NCBI RefSeq assembly: GCF_030848805.1
Contig: NC_092363.1
Location: forward strand, 2,666,001 to 2,730,000
From: Temnothorax longispinosus
Lineage: Eukaryota > Arthropoda > Insecta > Hymenoptera > Formicidae
Reading direction: 5' to 3'
DNA length: 64,000 nucleotides
Shown: positions 48,311-60,587 of the stretch, piece after piece
Numbering within the stretch: the first letter of the stretch is position 1
How the letters are laid out: every line of letters starts with the position of its first letter
Position numbers and translations under genes: made by a program
The notes under the pieces: model-generated
Told to the model about the DNA's origin: nothing
Seen by the model: the letters and a program-made list of their open reading frames with translations, nothing else
The model's database searches: none

Positions 48311-48419
48311 TGCAATGTAATGCTTATTGTAACACTAAACCAATCTGCTACATCACAATATCCCGGATTTTTATGGCCAAGAAACCACAAATAGCTTAAA
48401 ATATACTTTTCACTTGTTA
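48311..48419. repeat. copy A, distal patch of the segmental duplication
   Basis: AATGCTTATTGTAA, CCGCTACATCACAATATCCC-like, CCAAGAAACCACAAATA and CTTTTCACTTGTTA match 51941-52040 in order. Sequence between the main block and this patch is unrelated in the two copies, because each gained different insertions or lost different parts. Confidence 0.85.
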
Positions 48420-48542
48420 TTGATTCATATCCTGCATGTTGTGTAATTTTTAATGAAATAAATATTATTGGTATATAAAAGAAAATCTACATAATTCTAA
48501 GATTTATAACAAAATATCTTGCAAAGATGTACAAATGTCCGA

Positions 48543-48544
<2 letters not shown>

Positions 48545-48620
<76 letters not shown>
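48545..48620. repeat. (TC)38 microsatellite
   Basis: Uninterrupted TC array of about 76 bp. It gives a Ser/Leu open frame that should be ignored. Confidence 0.97.
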
Positions 48621-48623
<3 letters not shown>

Positions 48624-48973
48624 GTGCAATAAGTTTAGACTTACTAGAAAACTCACTAGAACATAAGTGCAGAAAGCAACACAAGCAAACCTACTTTTTT
48701 ATTGTTTCTAAAACAGAACATATGCGATCTTTTTTGTTAAATTGATTGATTGGTGAACCAAATTTATCGCCTAAACTCAAAACATTTAACACAGACAGGA
48801 ATTTATTTGCTGCTGATATAAAAATAAAAAAATGTATTCACTTCTGATTAACATTTTTAGATTTCTCAAGATTAAATAAATAGTATGTATAAAGTACTCA
48901 GAATAACATTATTATTAATATAATGTTAATATATTTATAAATATATTAACAAATATGTTAATAAGTATATACA

Positions 48974-49172
48974 CTGGAGTCTTCAAAACTCCAAATAAAG
49001 TTTGAAACTATATCATTGGTAGAATAAATAAATAAGAGAGATACGACCGCCTTGTAAAAAAAATTTGGAGTCTTCAATAGGTAGCAACTGCCGAATCAAT
49101 AAATTATTTGTTGGTTTGGTAATAATTAACACTTAAAATATGTCAGGGGTCTCTCGCACCCCAGTGTGTATT
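48974..49172. mobile_element. possible MITE at the A/B junction
   Basis: Left end ATACACTGGAGTCTTC; the right end inverted is ATACACACTGGGGTGCG. The right end carries GGGGTCTCTCGCACCCCAGT, which resembles the right end of the element at 9964-10229 (GGGGTTACAGGCACCCCAGT). It sits between the two duplication copies. Boundaries uncertain. Confidence 0.4.
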
Positions 49173-50148
49173 TCGTATAACTTTTTTTTTACAAGTATAT
49201 TTTCTAATTTATTTTATAATTCAAGTTTATAGTGTAAAATAAAGATCGAGATTTGTTATAATTGTTCTTACCTTTAGTCTTGACATCGATATTAATATAA
49301 ACTAAAAAAATAAGAAATGAATAAAAGAAAAGTATGGAATACTTTGGTATCTGCTACAAAATTAAGAAAGAACACTACTCAGAGAGATAATTATGGCAAA
49401 TATAGTAAAATTTGTTATTAGTGCAAGCCTCATCAAGCAGGACTTCTTCTGTCGCAATTCATACATTTCGAGCGTTTGCTAAACCTCAGTTTTCCTCTTT
49501 CGTATATTCGGTCTCTGAATTAATAATAAGAGTATTTTTATCAAAAAAACATATATAGGTATAAATGAATGAAAATCAACATCAATAACAATGATTACTT
49601 TTGAAACAAAAGTAACAGACTGTTACTTTCATCTCAACCGCTAGAATTTTTCGAACATTGATTTTTATTTTTAAAAACTAACTTTCTATTGTTTTCATGT
49701 ATGTACCAAACTACTTAAAGGAATAATTATTGATTTATAATAAACAATAAATAAGGGGGTAAACCAAATTTCCAATAAAATATTGAGAAACTAAAAAAAC
49801 TTATTTTGCCCGTGTTTTTATGGCGTCGACGCGACGCAATAAATACATAATTAATCTTTCAACACCGAGTTTCGAACGCTACTGAGGTGGAAGGGGCATT
49901 CAAAAGATGATGTACAGCAGCGGATAGATTCGTACAAGAATGATAAGTTTATCATTAAAATTTAAATAATTTAAATCATTTAAATAATTGCGTTTGTTAC
50001 GTTCATCCCGCGTTATTTTTGTCCCTGGTCTTCCCTACTCTAGAATAAAAAGAAACGCGTCCCTCTCTTTTTCTCTTTCTTTCTTCTTATACGCAATTTT
50101 GTATAATAAAAGCATTTATTATATTATAACTTATTTTGTCGGTTTTAG

Positions 50149-50283
50149 AGTTTAAGCCTTATGTGCTCTTTCCTAAAGGACCTCAACAACCGTTCTTTCC
50201 TAGGTCTAAAGCAGCAACAGCAGCAGTTATACAAAACGTTTACGAAAACAATAAATCAACAACAAAGAAGAAGTAAAAAAAAG
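50149..50283 (+). CDS. candidate terminal coding exon (copy B) of the 60-aa protein
   Basis: Good acceptor TTTTGTCGGTTTTAG at 50134-50148 and donor AAAG|GTAAGC at 50283/50284. In phase with the exon at 44638-44692 it reads EFKPYVLFPKGPQQPFF, a Lys/Ala/Asn-rich stretch, STTKKK, and a TAA at 50274-50276 only seven bases before the donor. That stop is aligned in copy A. A TAA this close to the junction implies a 3'-UTR intron and would escape nonsense-mediated decay. A second frame (phase 0) is also open through the exon and encodes a Gln-rich string, but it does not connect to exon 1. Function unknown; no domain recognised. Alternatively this is a non-coding exon. Confidence 0.38.
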
Positions 50284-50554
50284 GTAAGCTGTATGCTTTC
50301 GTACAAAGTAAACAGTTTTAAATTTAACACATTTTACACGTTCCAAGTTATCCCTTCTAATTTTTATGTTAATTTAATAAAAGGCAAATATGCAAATAAA
50401 TAACACAAGTAATATGTAAAAAATTAACACAAAATTGTAACACATGGTCGCTATCTGAAAACACAATTTATGTTAAATTAACATATTTATAATATTTTTA
50501 ATTAAAGAATAGAATGTTATTCTTACATTAAGTGTTATTCTTTTTTTCTTACAG

Positions 50555-50724
50555 AAGACAGATATCTCTCATTTGATAATAACCCCTTGACTATCAATGA
50601 TGAAAATATCCGCAAAAAAATTGGCCAGGTTCATAATGGAAAAATTCAAGAAAAAATACTTTTAATTAAGGATGTTCTAATTAAGGATGATGTGTCAAAA
50701 TTCTACGAAGTTGATAAGAATTGA
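50555..50724 (+). other. exon-3-like block, copy B (probable 3' UTR)
   Basis: Preceded by TATTCTTTTTTTCTTACAG. The frame that continues exon 2 past its stop is open for about 54 codons (DRYLSFDNN..., NGKIQEKILLIKDVL...) and ends in TGA at about 50722. Because the exon-2 stop is conserved in both copies, I treat this as untranslated; the open frame may be chance or a trace of an older longer protein. No polyadenylation site assigned. Confidence 0.35.
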
Positions 50725-50927
50725 ATATATTCTGTATTTTCTTTCAAAGTTTGGGGCTAAATTTCAGATCGATTCACAGTTTAGATAAAAAGTTATCAAT
50801 TTTTGAACATTCGAACACGTAACTTTATGCCGCTGCAGAGAAAAGTGTTAAAAAAAGATTAAACAATGCTACCCCAATATAATGATATTTTATCTTATAC
50901 AGTGATATTTTATTTTATACACAAGCA

Positions 50928-51940
50928 TTTCGCTAGAGTTCACGGTTCGCGTGGTTCGCACGGGAAGATAATCATTACCAGTCAATCAGTGCGAGGATTT
51001 AGCCGAATTATATCAGTTTATGAATTGACAGAGTTAGTTAGTCGAATCTTCTCTCCCTTTGCGAGCGTCGCGAACCGCTAATCGCGCGCCTCCGTCAGGG
51101 CGAACTTCGCCTTCTTGCCTAGAATAAAAACCGAAAACGTTAGTTACGCACCTCCCTCAGGGCGATAGGTATCTAATAGTCATAAAGTACCTGATTGTAA
51201 ATCCCCGTCGCTGCGATCCTTATTACATCATCTACGCCCACAAAAGAAAAGAGCTTCCTTACCTTGAATGCGCCGTTAATTGACAGAACTAATAATAATT
51301 TAACAACAAAAGAGAAACATATAGGATTAAAATTAAAATCGCGTTTACGGGTGCGTTGCAGAAGGTCGCAAACATGATAACAGTCGTTAAAATAGCCGTC
51401 GACTTAACTATCTAGTGAGACTGAGATTTTAACACAGGTAAGTGAGTTTATTCTAAAGAAATTTAAAACCAGAAAAAAATGATCTTTCTTTACTTTTTCT
51501 TGCGTATTGCCAGACGCAATCAATGGGTCGACGCCGTGGTCGCCGCTCCGGTTGCGCGCACACCAAATTAAGAGGTTGAGACGCCTCTTATACGCGAGTA
51601 GTGAATTCGATGCTCGAATGCTAGCTTAATAAGAGTCAGGGTCAAGTCGAGGCCACCCATATAAATGTGCCGGAACCGGAAGAACATTCGTCCAATAACG
51701 CGTCCGTGTCGTCGCCTGCACCCTCGGCCCCCGCCGTCCCTACTCGCCGATTACTCATCAAGATTACAAGAGTAAACGGAGTTTACGCAGAAAATAAGAA
51801 TCATATTAAGAGAGTAGTTCCAAATAAAGAAAGAAAGAACTAATTCGTTCTTACCTTTGTTCTTACCTTTGTTCTTACAACCTGCAACGAACGTATTACT
51901 GTCGTATTGCGCGTTTCTTGTTCGGCCTGCTAGAACTCTT
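50928..51940. other. unmatched GC-richer insert in copy B; possible retroelement fragment
   Basis: This block has no partner in copy A. It repeats CGC.CCTCC.TCAGGGCGA at 51086-51105 and 51147-51166. It contains a donor-like CACAGGTAAGTGAG at 51434, and ends with a Pro/Ala-rich stretch near 51710 and three TTCTTACCTTTG units at 51848-51878. The composition resembles an LTR and leader of a retroelement, but no paired LTR, primer site or polymerase was found. Confidence 0.25.
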
Positions 51941-52040
51941 TGCAATATGCTTATTGTAAGCAATCCGCTACATCACAATATCCCACATTTTCATGACCAA
52001 AAGAAACCACAAATAACTTAAAATATGCTTTTCACTTGTT
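51941..52040. repeat. copy B, distal patch of the segmental duplication
   Basis: Partner of 48311-48419, offset about 3.6 kb, and the last recognisable homology between the copies. Confidence 0.85.
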
Positions 52041-52656
52041 AATCTCCCTATGCTTCCATATTCCTTTTTATTCATTCACGCTCTCTTTTTTATGGTGTGA
52101 AATGGAGAGGAGTATGGTGTGGACGGGTTTCTCAAATACCTTCTGCCACCATACGCGACTCTCTGTGAGTCGGAAGTGACTTCACGATGTACCCAAATTG
52201 ACTGATGAGAGCGATCAGCCGATAAGCTAGGGTAATAAGTCTTGTTGCTGAATTAGTTTATATATTTTTAGTCACGCGGCCAAGCGCTCGCGAAAAAGCA
52301 CGTTTGTCTGCGCGCGGCTAATTAGTGATGCCATCTTGATAGAGGCACACGCAGTCATCACATATATTTCGCGCAAAAGCAAACTGCTTTTCGGTATTTT
52401 TTAAAACGGCTCGCCCGGTTAAATCTCGCGATATTGGAAAGCCATTTATTCTTTACGTGTGATTTCCGCGCATTAATGTTCGCGAAAGATATTACACGAA
52501 AATATACGGAGTGCTAGGAATATAGTAAGCATATAGCGGTTTACGAAAGTTTTCGTACTTTAACTGTTTCAATATTGTTTTCAACATACGTTATAATGAA
52601 GATATATAATTATAAATGTAGGAGTATTTAACATGAATAAAAATAAAGAAATAAAT

Positions 52657-52689
<33 letters not shown>

Positions 52690-53763
52690 GTTCATGTCCG
52701 TTAGTATAATGTGCATTTTTGCTTGCTCTTACAACGGTAAAAATCGTGTTAAACGTTCTACAGGGAGCACCTTCAAGGGAGAAGGATCTACCTAGTAATG
52801 GCTCGCGCGAATCCAGGAGCGCCTCGCGAAATCCGGAAGGGACACCCACCAAGCTTATCCGCCACCTTTGATAGCGGTAATAACTCGGTCTCTCCTGTGG
52901 GAGTGCTCGGCGAGGATGCCTGTGGGAAATGCACTTGCGCGCGTCCGTAAACTTCTTGGCGTGGCGAGAAACCGCGAAGCTCCCTGACACCTCTTTCGTG
53001 AAAAACGAATGCATTAAGATTTCAATAAGTTGCGGTCGGTGAAACTCGGTCTAATTTCCCGCTCCGTACATTCGTGTGCGCAACCACACTTCTGCGGTTG
53101 AACTTTTCTTCGCGACACACGTTTGAAATTCGACATTAACGTTTTTGTTTTTTAAGCGGAGCGTTGACTCTTACAAATTCTCCTGTCCTCGCAGTTTTGC
53201 CCTACAATGGGCAATAAAAATGAGAATTTCAACTTTACAGAACGTAGGAAATTATTTTTAATCATTATTAAAGTATACACGATAGAACATAATAAAGATA
53301 TGAAATATGAAAACTAATGTATGAATATTTAATTTTTTACTTTTTAATATGTGTAATGAAATAATAAAGCAATTAAAGTAATTGTTAAAATTCTTAACTG
53401 ATGACAATACATTATTATCGGATCCCCATTTCAGCCACGTTCTTTGGACGCACCAACCGACAATCTATCATCCGAGTATCGTTAAACTCTGCTCCGCGGC
53501 CGATTAAATACTGTCCGCAATTTCCACGGAAGTTGGACGCAATCGATAGCGCAACTAGTTGTGGACTTGCCGAGAACACGCGTGCTCATGTTACCGGACA
53601 GCTAACGTAAATTCATTGTGCATGTTTTCTGAATACTTCGGACAATGTCCCTTAACCCTTTGTGACCCGCATTAATTTCTATAAACAGTCAAATATATTA
53701 TTATATTCAAATACCGTAATTTTATTTCAATATTAGATATTGAATTAATGTCCATTAATCGAT
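52041..53763. other. no gene recognised; TC microsatellite
   Basis: (TC)n at 52664-52689. A 128-codon minus-strand frame (52628-53014) ends in this microsatellite as an Arg/Glu string and has no splice context or domain; I do not call it. Confidence 0.45.
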
Positions 53764-53989
53764 ATTATTTACAGTTCCTTTTATCGCATAAAAATATGAG
53801 GTAATTTTTATTTTATCAGAAATGACACATCTTTTTTTAAATATTTCCTTCATCCCAAACACTTTCCTGATTCAATATCTGACAATTGAAATTATTTACA
53901 GTTCCTTTTATTGCATAAAAATAGACGGTTTTTATCTAATCAGAAATGACACGTCTTTTTTAAATATTTCTTCACCTCAAATACCTTCC
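53764..53989. repeat. two-copy tandem repeat, ~125-bp period
   Basis: 53764-53867 and 53891-53989 share ATTATTTACAGTTCCTTTTA, GCATAAAAATA, ATCAGAAATGACAC and TTTAAATATTTC, with small indels. Confidence 0.9.
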
Positions 53990-56557
53990 ACGCGAAAACA
54001 AATCACGGCGCGCGTCATCTGTTTTTGAATATATAATTAATTTTTCAATCGCCTCTCGAAAAATAGTTCATATCGTTAAAATAACGGTGAGCAAATCAGC
54101 CTGAAAAAGCGTGAAAATCGTTTTGGGCATATGAACGTGCCGAGAATAAAATACCGGCAATATTTAATAAAATTTGATTACACCGCCGGATATAATATAG
54201 ATATTACATTTTATAGCGCATTGAATAATCTATCACGTTTGAATTTGATGTTAACGCGGCATTTTGCACTACGGGTCTCTCCATTGAACTCAATATCCAG
54301 TCGATATCCAGCTGCTTGAACACGAATCAGCCGGTGTTATAGCGTATTATTAAAGGGAATCGCACGAGTCTTCTTATTTCTCCGCTTAAATTGAACTTGT
54401 CAATATAGAGACTCACTCTACGCAGTCTGATCTATACTTGTATTGCCGGATTAATAAAGAGCAATAGGACAACGGTTCGTGTTTCGTGAAAATAGTTGGA
54501 TTAAACTAGAGTATTTTTTATAGAAATGTAATTATTCTGGTTCACATTTATAAGTATATTATTTAAAATCTGCTTTTCCCGCTTTCGGACACATTCCAAT
54601 AAAACATTTTCGCTATTAATTCGTGGTTTATATAATGTCGCATTGAACGTAAATAATATTAATATTCCATCGCAACGAGAACAAAACTGCGACATTTCGA
54701 TGATCGCGGATTAACGATATCTTCGAATTTCATTTACGTTTGCGCGCGAAGCGCGGATGCGTCCGCGATATTTCTTGTCGCGATATTTACGTCGCGATCG
54801 GGGGATCAGGGTTTGCGGCAGAATCGCGATGAGCCGATATTGCACGTGCCATCGCATCGTCCGCGGGAGTTCCCCGTTCAAATCGATATATATACCGACA
54901 ACACAAATCAAGTTTCGCTCTCGCTCATCCCGATGACGTCGAGAGCTACCAGCCGCCGTTATTTCCTGGCGGACGGCGTCGTACGGTAAAGCAGTTGCGG
55001 GAACGGGCCGGCAATATCGTAAATACGATTCCCGCGGCCGCTTGGACAGCCGCTCGAATCCCAGGCAAGGTTCTCTTTGCCCGTTCCCTCCTATAGCTAT
55101 AGGGGTTTTCCGGTCGCCTGATCACAATCTCACGAAAATTGGGTCGCACCGCGAGCCCCGTCTCGCCGCCGCACCCGTCGCATCCGCCGTATCCCGCGCG
55201 CAATCATTCAACCCTTTCAAATACCTCTTCAATTCAGGGATTCAGCTGGACCTGGCCTGGCTTGATCGTCGATCGGACAAAAAATTGCCGTTCAGCTCTG
55301 TCACCGCTGTTGCGCTAATTGCCCGCTCGATGTGCGGCTACAGCAGTGTTGCTAGTTGCTAGGCGTTTAAATACCGACGGCATCTAACTCGCTTACTATA
55401 TTGGAAATAGTACCTACACCAGTGTATCTCTCATTCAAAATCAAATAATTCTTTTCTTTTTACTTTCTTTAGAGAAAGATAGTATATGTTGTATATTTTA
55501 AGATAAATGTAAAAAAAAAAATTATTTTTAGGTTGTAAAATAACGCAAACCGATAAATTAATTTTAATACTTGCGAAGAAGAGATTCGGCACCCTAACGT
55601 GAAATCGCCTAGCACCAAGTAGAGCGGTGATAAAAAAAAAACGCGCATCGAATCTAATGCATCGCGGTTGCTGTTAAGTCGTTAAATAGGCCACCCTCCT
55701 GTCAGCGTGTATGAATATGTCACGGTGGTTGATAAGCCGGAAAAATAAGCGCGGATTTTTCGACAGCAGAAAAAAGAGAGAGAGAGAGAGAGGCGGACGG
55801 CGATTGTTTTACGCGCGCGTATACGTCGGGCGCGAAGTGACGTTCGCGCGATAACAATAAAAGCAGCCAGTATATTCGGTTATCATACATCGTGCTCTCG
55901 GAATGCGGGCGTGGGACGCGAGAAACGAACGCGCGAGCGTGTATAAAATTACGGTCCGGGGAAAGAAGACTTCCTCCTGCGCGCCCCGGGCCCCTGCCGT
56001 ACCTCTATTTTCGCACGCCCGGGCCAAACCTCGTTCCTTTTTTCCTGCCGCGGAATTGTTCCCGCGATGGCGAGCTGGTTGATTTATCGGGCCGTAAATT
56101 ACGCTAATGCACACTTTTTAGTCTCACGAGCGAGATTTAAGTAAACGAGAGAAAGGAAGACAGTGGCCCGAAGGAGGGATAAGGATGAGACGCCGGGCGA
56201 TGAAAAGCAATGTGGAATTAATGTCAAAAAATCGTTCGCGAGATCCGCAAGTCATTCGCGACTCGTTCGTGCATTGCGTCAAGCGTAAAAAAATAATCAT
56301 TACATGTGTAAATAAAAAATAAGTGTATAAATATAAATGGCACATAAATAAAAATAGCATATAAATAAAGAATAAATTCAATAAATTTTCCCTATTCCAG
56401 TTCAAGCTATACATCAAACATGTATATGGATCTTGTTCTTACTCTTTCATATTCTTTAATTAGATTTTATTCCCCACTTTTTATCAAATTATGAGTTTAA
56501 TGCGCTGACGTCATAAAAAAAAATGTGTATGTGAGTGTAATGTCTAAATGTATGTGA
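53990..56557. other. no gene recognised; CpG-rich islands
   Basis: CpG-rich tracts at 54720-55370 and 55800-56100 generate overlapping open frames on both strands. (AG)8 at 55775-55791. TGTATGTGAGTGT is repeated at 56525 and 56550. Confidence 0.45.
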
Positions 56558-56641
56558 GTGTCCGCAGTGTACCGAGCTCGGATCCGTGGGTTTCGCTAAA
56601 CTTAAATGACTGTGTGGATCAGTCATCTCTGCGGGGGACAC
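56558..56641. repeat. 84-bp multi-branched palindrome
   Basis: Outer stem GTGTCC.GCAG / CTGC.GGACAC (three extra G on the right). Inside are three small hairpins: CCGAGCTCGG (56572-56581), GTTTCGCTAAAC (56590-56601), and ATGACT...AGTCAT (56606-56626). The layout is cloverleaf-like, but there is no tRNA T-loop or B box. It could be a structured RNA or a small DNA element; not identified. Confidence 0.5.
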
Positions 56642-58674
56642 AATTGCTTACAAAATCTGTTGATTACGGTGTCATCTACAGAGACACTTTCGACATTTGT
56701 ATAAAATTCTAAAATTGTATCCATCATGTTCCTTGTCAAGGCAGAGCTTCGATCTTTCGGTCTTTTCGAAGAATCGTAATAAATAGAAGTGAATTTTCGT
56801 ACAGCTTATTATTACTGATAATTGTTAACGATAATGAACTACGCGCGTTTATCATAATTCGACGTACTGAGGGTGCACTGAGGGTGTTTTGCCCCGTTGT
56901 TCGGGCCACCGGGTCATGCGCGCGAGATAAACGCGTCTCCGGTATCAATTTATGAGCGAAAAGCCATCGATCATCGGGGCGACTGTGACCCGGTCCCGCG
57001 ATGACGGTACTCAACGGATATTATTCCGCTAAAGTTATACATCGTACTCATAATTAATATACATTCCGACCCGTTGATTATTTCGCGCGGAAGTGAGAGA
57101 GGAGAGCGAGGAAGGGACGGAGGGTGTGCGGGGGGCCGGACGGGGACCGCTAAATGTATGGATCGTTCGTTAAAGCAACGCCGTAATGAGGGCTGATAAA
57201 ATTTCGCGGGCAGCGACGAGCGAGCGCGAAATGACAGGCGGAGATTAAACCGTTTCCGACATCGGTTATTCACCGGCCGACCGCGCGCACTTCATCGCTT
57301 TGTAATCACCTTTTCCGTGGGACGCCGACGCGACGCGGCGATATCGCCGGGGCCGATATTTATAGGACGTTGCAGCTAATTATTTCGAGCGAAAGAGACG
57401 CTTATGCGACCATTTCCGGCCCGTTAATTGGCAGAACGCGTGTATACCTCGGGCGCGGCCGTCGACGGCGATTCGCACCGCGGGGCGCAATGTGTTAATG
57501 ATGCCGCTTGCGGTAAATGCATCATGTCAAATGGAGCGAGCAGACCGATGCTGGAATAGAACAATATATATGATATGGGAGAATCTCTCTTTCTTCTTCT
57601 TAAATATTTTAAAACTTGCAGACGTCTCTCTCTCTCTCTCTCTCTCTTTTTTTTCTCTCTCTTATACGGATTTTTTGTGTGCATAATTTACACTTACAAT
57701 TAATTTATACATCAATTTGCGATGATCTTGTCTAAACTGTTTTATGTTCATTTGAACTTAGATGAATAATAAAATGTCATTTTATTTTATTTAAGAAATT
57801 TCCAATTTGCAAATAGACATTTATTTTTATCCACAGAATGACTTATTACCTTGGTGGTTCTTCGACCAGTTTGTAGATCAATCTAATTTAATCAGGATAT
57901 CGCTGCATAATTTTGTAGATCTGAAAATTAAGGTTGTTCGCAGTTTGGGACGCTTTTTGCAAATTTCATGTACAGACGAAACCAATATAAGCGAAGAGCT
58001 AAGCGCATTCGCAGCGGATATGCACACCATCGCGTCATTTCGCGCGAGACTCGCGTCGCGCCGGATACTGTGGCTCAATTAAGCCGTGTACGTGTACAAG
58101 CGTTTTGAGGGACGAGGTTATTATACCGATCTACGAGCTGCGGGGGGTACGCTGCGCACAACGGAATGATCAGTATCGCGTGTTTGTCGAGTTCCCAATG
58201 AGCGTCGCGCGTTATACCCGCGTACGATCGACAAATATAGGACCGTCGGCTGCGGCTTTGCTGCGTCCTATACACCAGGGATAAGCCTCCGCAAATAGTG
58301 ACATTAATTGCCTACGCTGTGCCCTATTTGCATGCCATTATTCAGAATAATTGATGACTATTGGCCAGCGTATGCGTTGAAACTCATTACCATACTTAAC
58401 GTCCGGCGCAATGGCGCGTATAGCGCGTAGCGCCGCGATCGCAAAAAAGAGATCTCTATTTCCGTAGCAGACGAGTGTCTCGATTTTGCTGTCCGTAACA
58501 ACGTGTCTAATTGCGAAAAGCGGAATGCCGTTATCGGAGGTTCGCACGTTGGCGCGCGTCCAACGGGATGCCGCGACGGCTCTATGCGCGCGATTCAGTT
58601 GACAGTTGTGACAATGACGTAACATCTTTCATCCGCATCATTAATCGTACGTGTAATGAGGATAGATTCAACGA
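56642..58674. other. no gene recognised; TC microsatellite
   Basis: (TC)12 at 57625-57648, then T8 and more TC. CpG-rich 56850-57500 and 58000-58620 with mirror-image open frames. Confidence 0.45.
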
Positions 58675-58981
58675 AATAAAAATATAAAATATTGTCAACA
58701 TTAATCGATAGTAATATTTACGGAAATTATTTTTAATATTTTAAAAGATTCATCTTTTTAGGTCGATAATAAATGGTAATAATGCCAATTGAGATGTTTT
58801 TTAAACATTTTACGTCACCATTGAATATCTAAATAAATAAAGATAAAATATTGTCGACATTAATCGATAGTGATTTAGAGAAACTATTTTCAATAATTTA
58901 AAAGATTCATCTTTTTCAACTCAGTGATAAATGATAATATCAATTGAGATGCTTTCCGAACATGTTACATCACCGCTGAAC
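58675..58981. repeat. two-copy tandem repeat, ~160-bp period
   Basis: 58675-58826 and 58836-58981 share AAAATATTGTC.ACATTAATC, TTAAAAGATTCATCTTTTT, GATAA.AAATG.TAAT, CAATTGAGATG and CATCACC-like in the same order. Divergence is moderate. Confidence 0.88.
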
Positions 58982-58985
58982 ATTA

Positions 58986-60587
58986 AACTCCCGTTTGTTT
59001 TCTCTCGCACGTGCGAAACTTTGCGTTTATTTCTCTCTTTTACTGTCGAAGCGTCGAGTTGGGCTTAGTTATAAAGGGGGGGGGGAGAGTCATCCCCGTT
59101 CTCCTCGTACGGAACGATGCTTGCAATTTCGTTCGAAAGTTTTCGACAAAAGTTACCTGGTTCTCAGTTCGCAAGGAGTACCTTTAGTTGTCCACAGGGA
59201 GCCGAAGATTTATGCGAGCCGTGCGAGCCGAACAATAAGCTAGCGCGGGGCTTTCCGGCAGGTAGAATGCCGGGATTCAACGTTATCAGCTTGAACACCT
59301 ATTCATTACGTCGACTCGCCGTAGTGCCGTGTAATCAAAATTAAATTGACCACACCTACTGATATTTATAGTTATTACAACCTATCCTCCTTCCGTGATG
59401 AGGATGCAGGATTTAACGCGCGCGCTCATGAAAGAAGTGCACGATATGTATGATGAAAATTATCGAAGAGCATATATATATCGTCTCTTATACCGCATCA
59501 CGTTTCTCGATAACGTAACGTTGTCGTGTATCGATGGCTACAATACGATCCAACGAATAATATGATGATACAGAGATGTCGAAGAAGATTTGTTAATAAA
59601 ATTTATTATAAAAAAATATCTATTCTTTTTTCTTCCGGAATATAATATATATTTCTGAGAATTTTTAGATACATCATCGATATTTCAGTAGACAGTTAGT
59701 ATATTTACCTCAGTAGCATAATTTAATTGTGATTTAATTTAATCTTTCTCTCTCTCTCTCTCTCTCCCTCGACAACGATTTTTTTATATCACAAAATATT
59801 TCGTGAAAATGTTACTCGTTAATATCATCGTTATAAAACGTATCGTCGATAGAGGGTAATGTCGATTGGGAGTTCGTGACGTACAACTGATGGATATCTA
59901 GCCTGTCATACCTCAAAGTTGAAGCATGCCCCGATAGCGACCAAGTTTTCACTCCGTCGGAAACTCTCTTCACTAGGTGGTCTACATTCTCCCGAAAACT
60001 TTAATTAGCTCTCAGAACCTCTTATCTCACTCGGAAGGAAATCTTTATGCCCGGCTGCCGGCGGGCGTCCGGTTAACAAATATAGGACTCCGGATATTTA
60101 TTTTCGTTGCCTCTCGAAAGCAATTCGCGATCTCGATTGAAAGAGTTTTTTCTCCGGACCGCGGCGCGCGAATCGATATCGACAAAACGTAACAATATGT
60201 ATGTGCGTTTTCTACAAGTCGTACTTGCCTGAAAACTTTCGAGCATCGCGATCGTCTTGCGAAACTAGTCACGCGATCGAATCTCCAGGAGAAGTTCCCC
60301 GTAAAAACGAGAATTCTAACGCTCTAAGAAAGTACGTCCGAACTTTCTTATAGCGTTTCTCTCAACGCGCGAGAGAAGAAATATCGATGCCAGGTGTTAA
60401 GTAAAGAATAGATAAAAGTGAATAAATTTAATTTGTGAAAAATCAGTTCCTAATCGATCAAAGAATCTTCAAGTACAAGAACACGTGGGGAAAAACCCCT
60501 GTATATCGGTCCAGCGAATTTTGATTGCGGCTACGAAAGGTTCAGGGTTACGGGATCCCAGATGTTCTCTGACCCAGTCCCTTTCAG
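58986..60587. other. no gene recognised; G10 run and TC microsatellite
   Basis: A G10 run at about 59078-59087; (TC)n at 59746-59766. Open frames (82, 75, 71 codons) overlap each other and show no motif. The frame of the next entry is open upstream to 60454. Confidence 0.45.

Larger units (their letters stand above)
49355..50927. repeat. tandem segmental duplication, copy B (main block)
   Basis: Collinear with 45112-47572 apart from the SINE and the piggyBac-type MITE, which it lacks. By eye, intron-like parts differ from copy A at roughly one base in ten, whereas the middle of exon 2 is much more different. Offset from copy A is about 4.24 kb at the left end. Confidence 0.92.

Noticed and set aside
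52628..53014. 128-codon minus-strand open frame
   Set aside because: Its C terminus is the translated TC microsatellite; no splice context, no domain and no repeat of the frame elsewhere.
56568..56584. Vector contamination (17-nt polylinker identity)
   Set aside because: The match stops abruptly and flanking sequence fits the surrounding genomic composition and the palindrome; kept only as something to screen.
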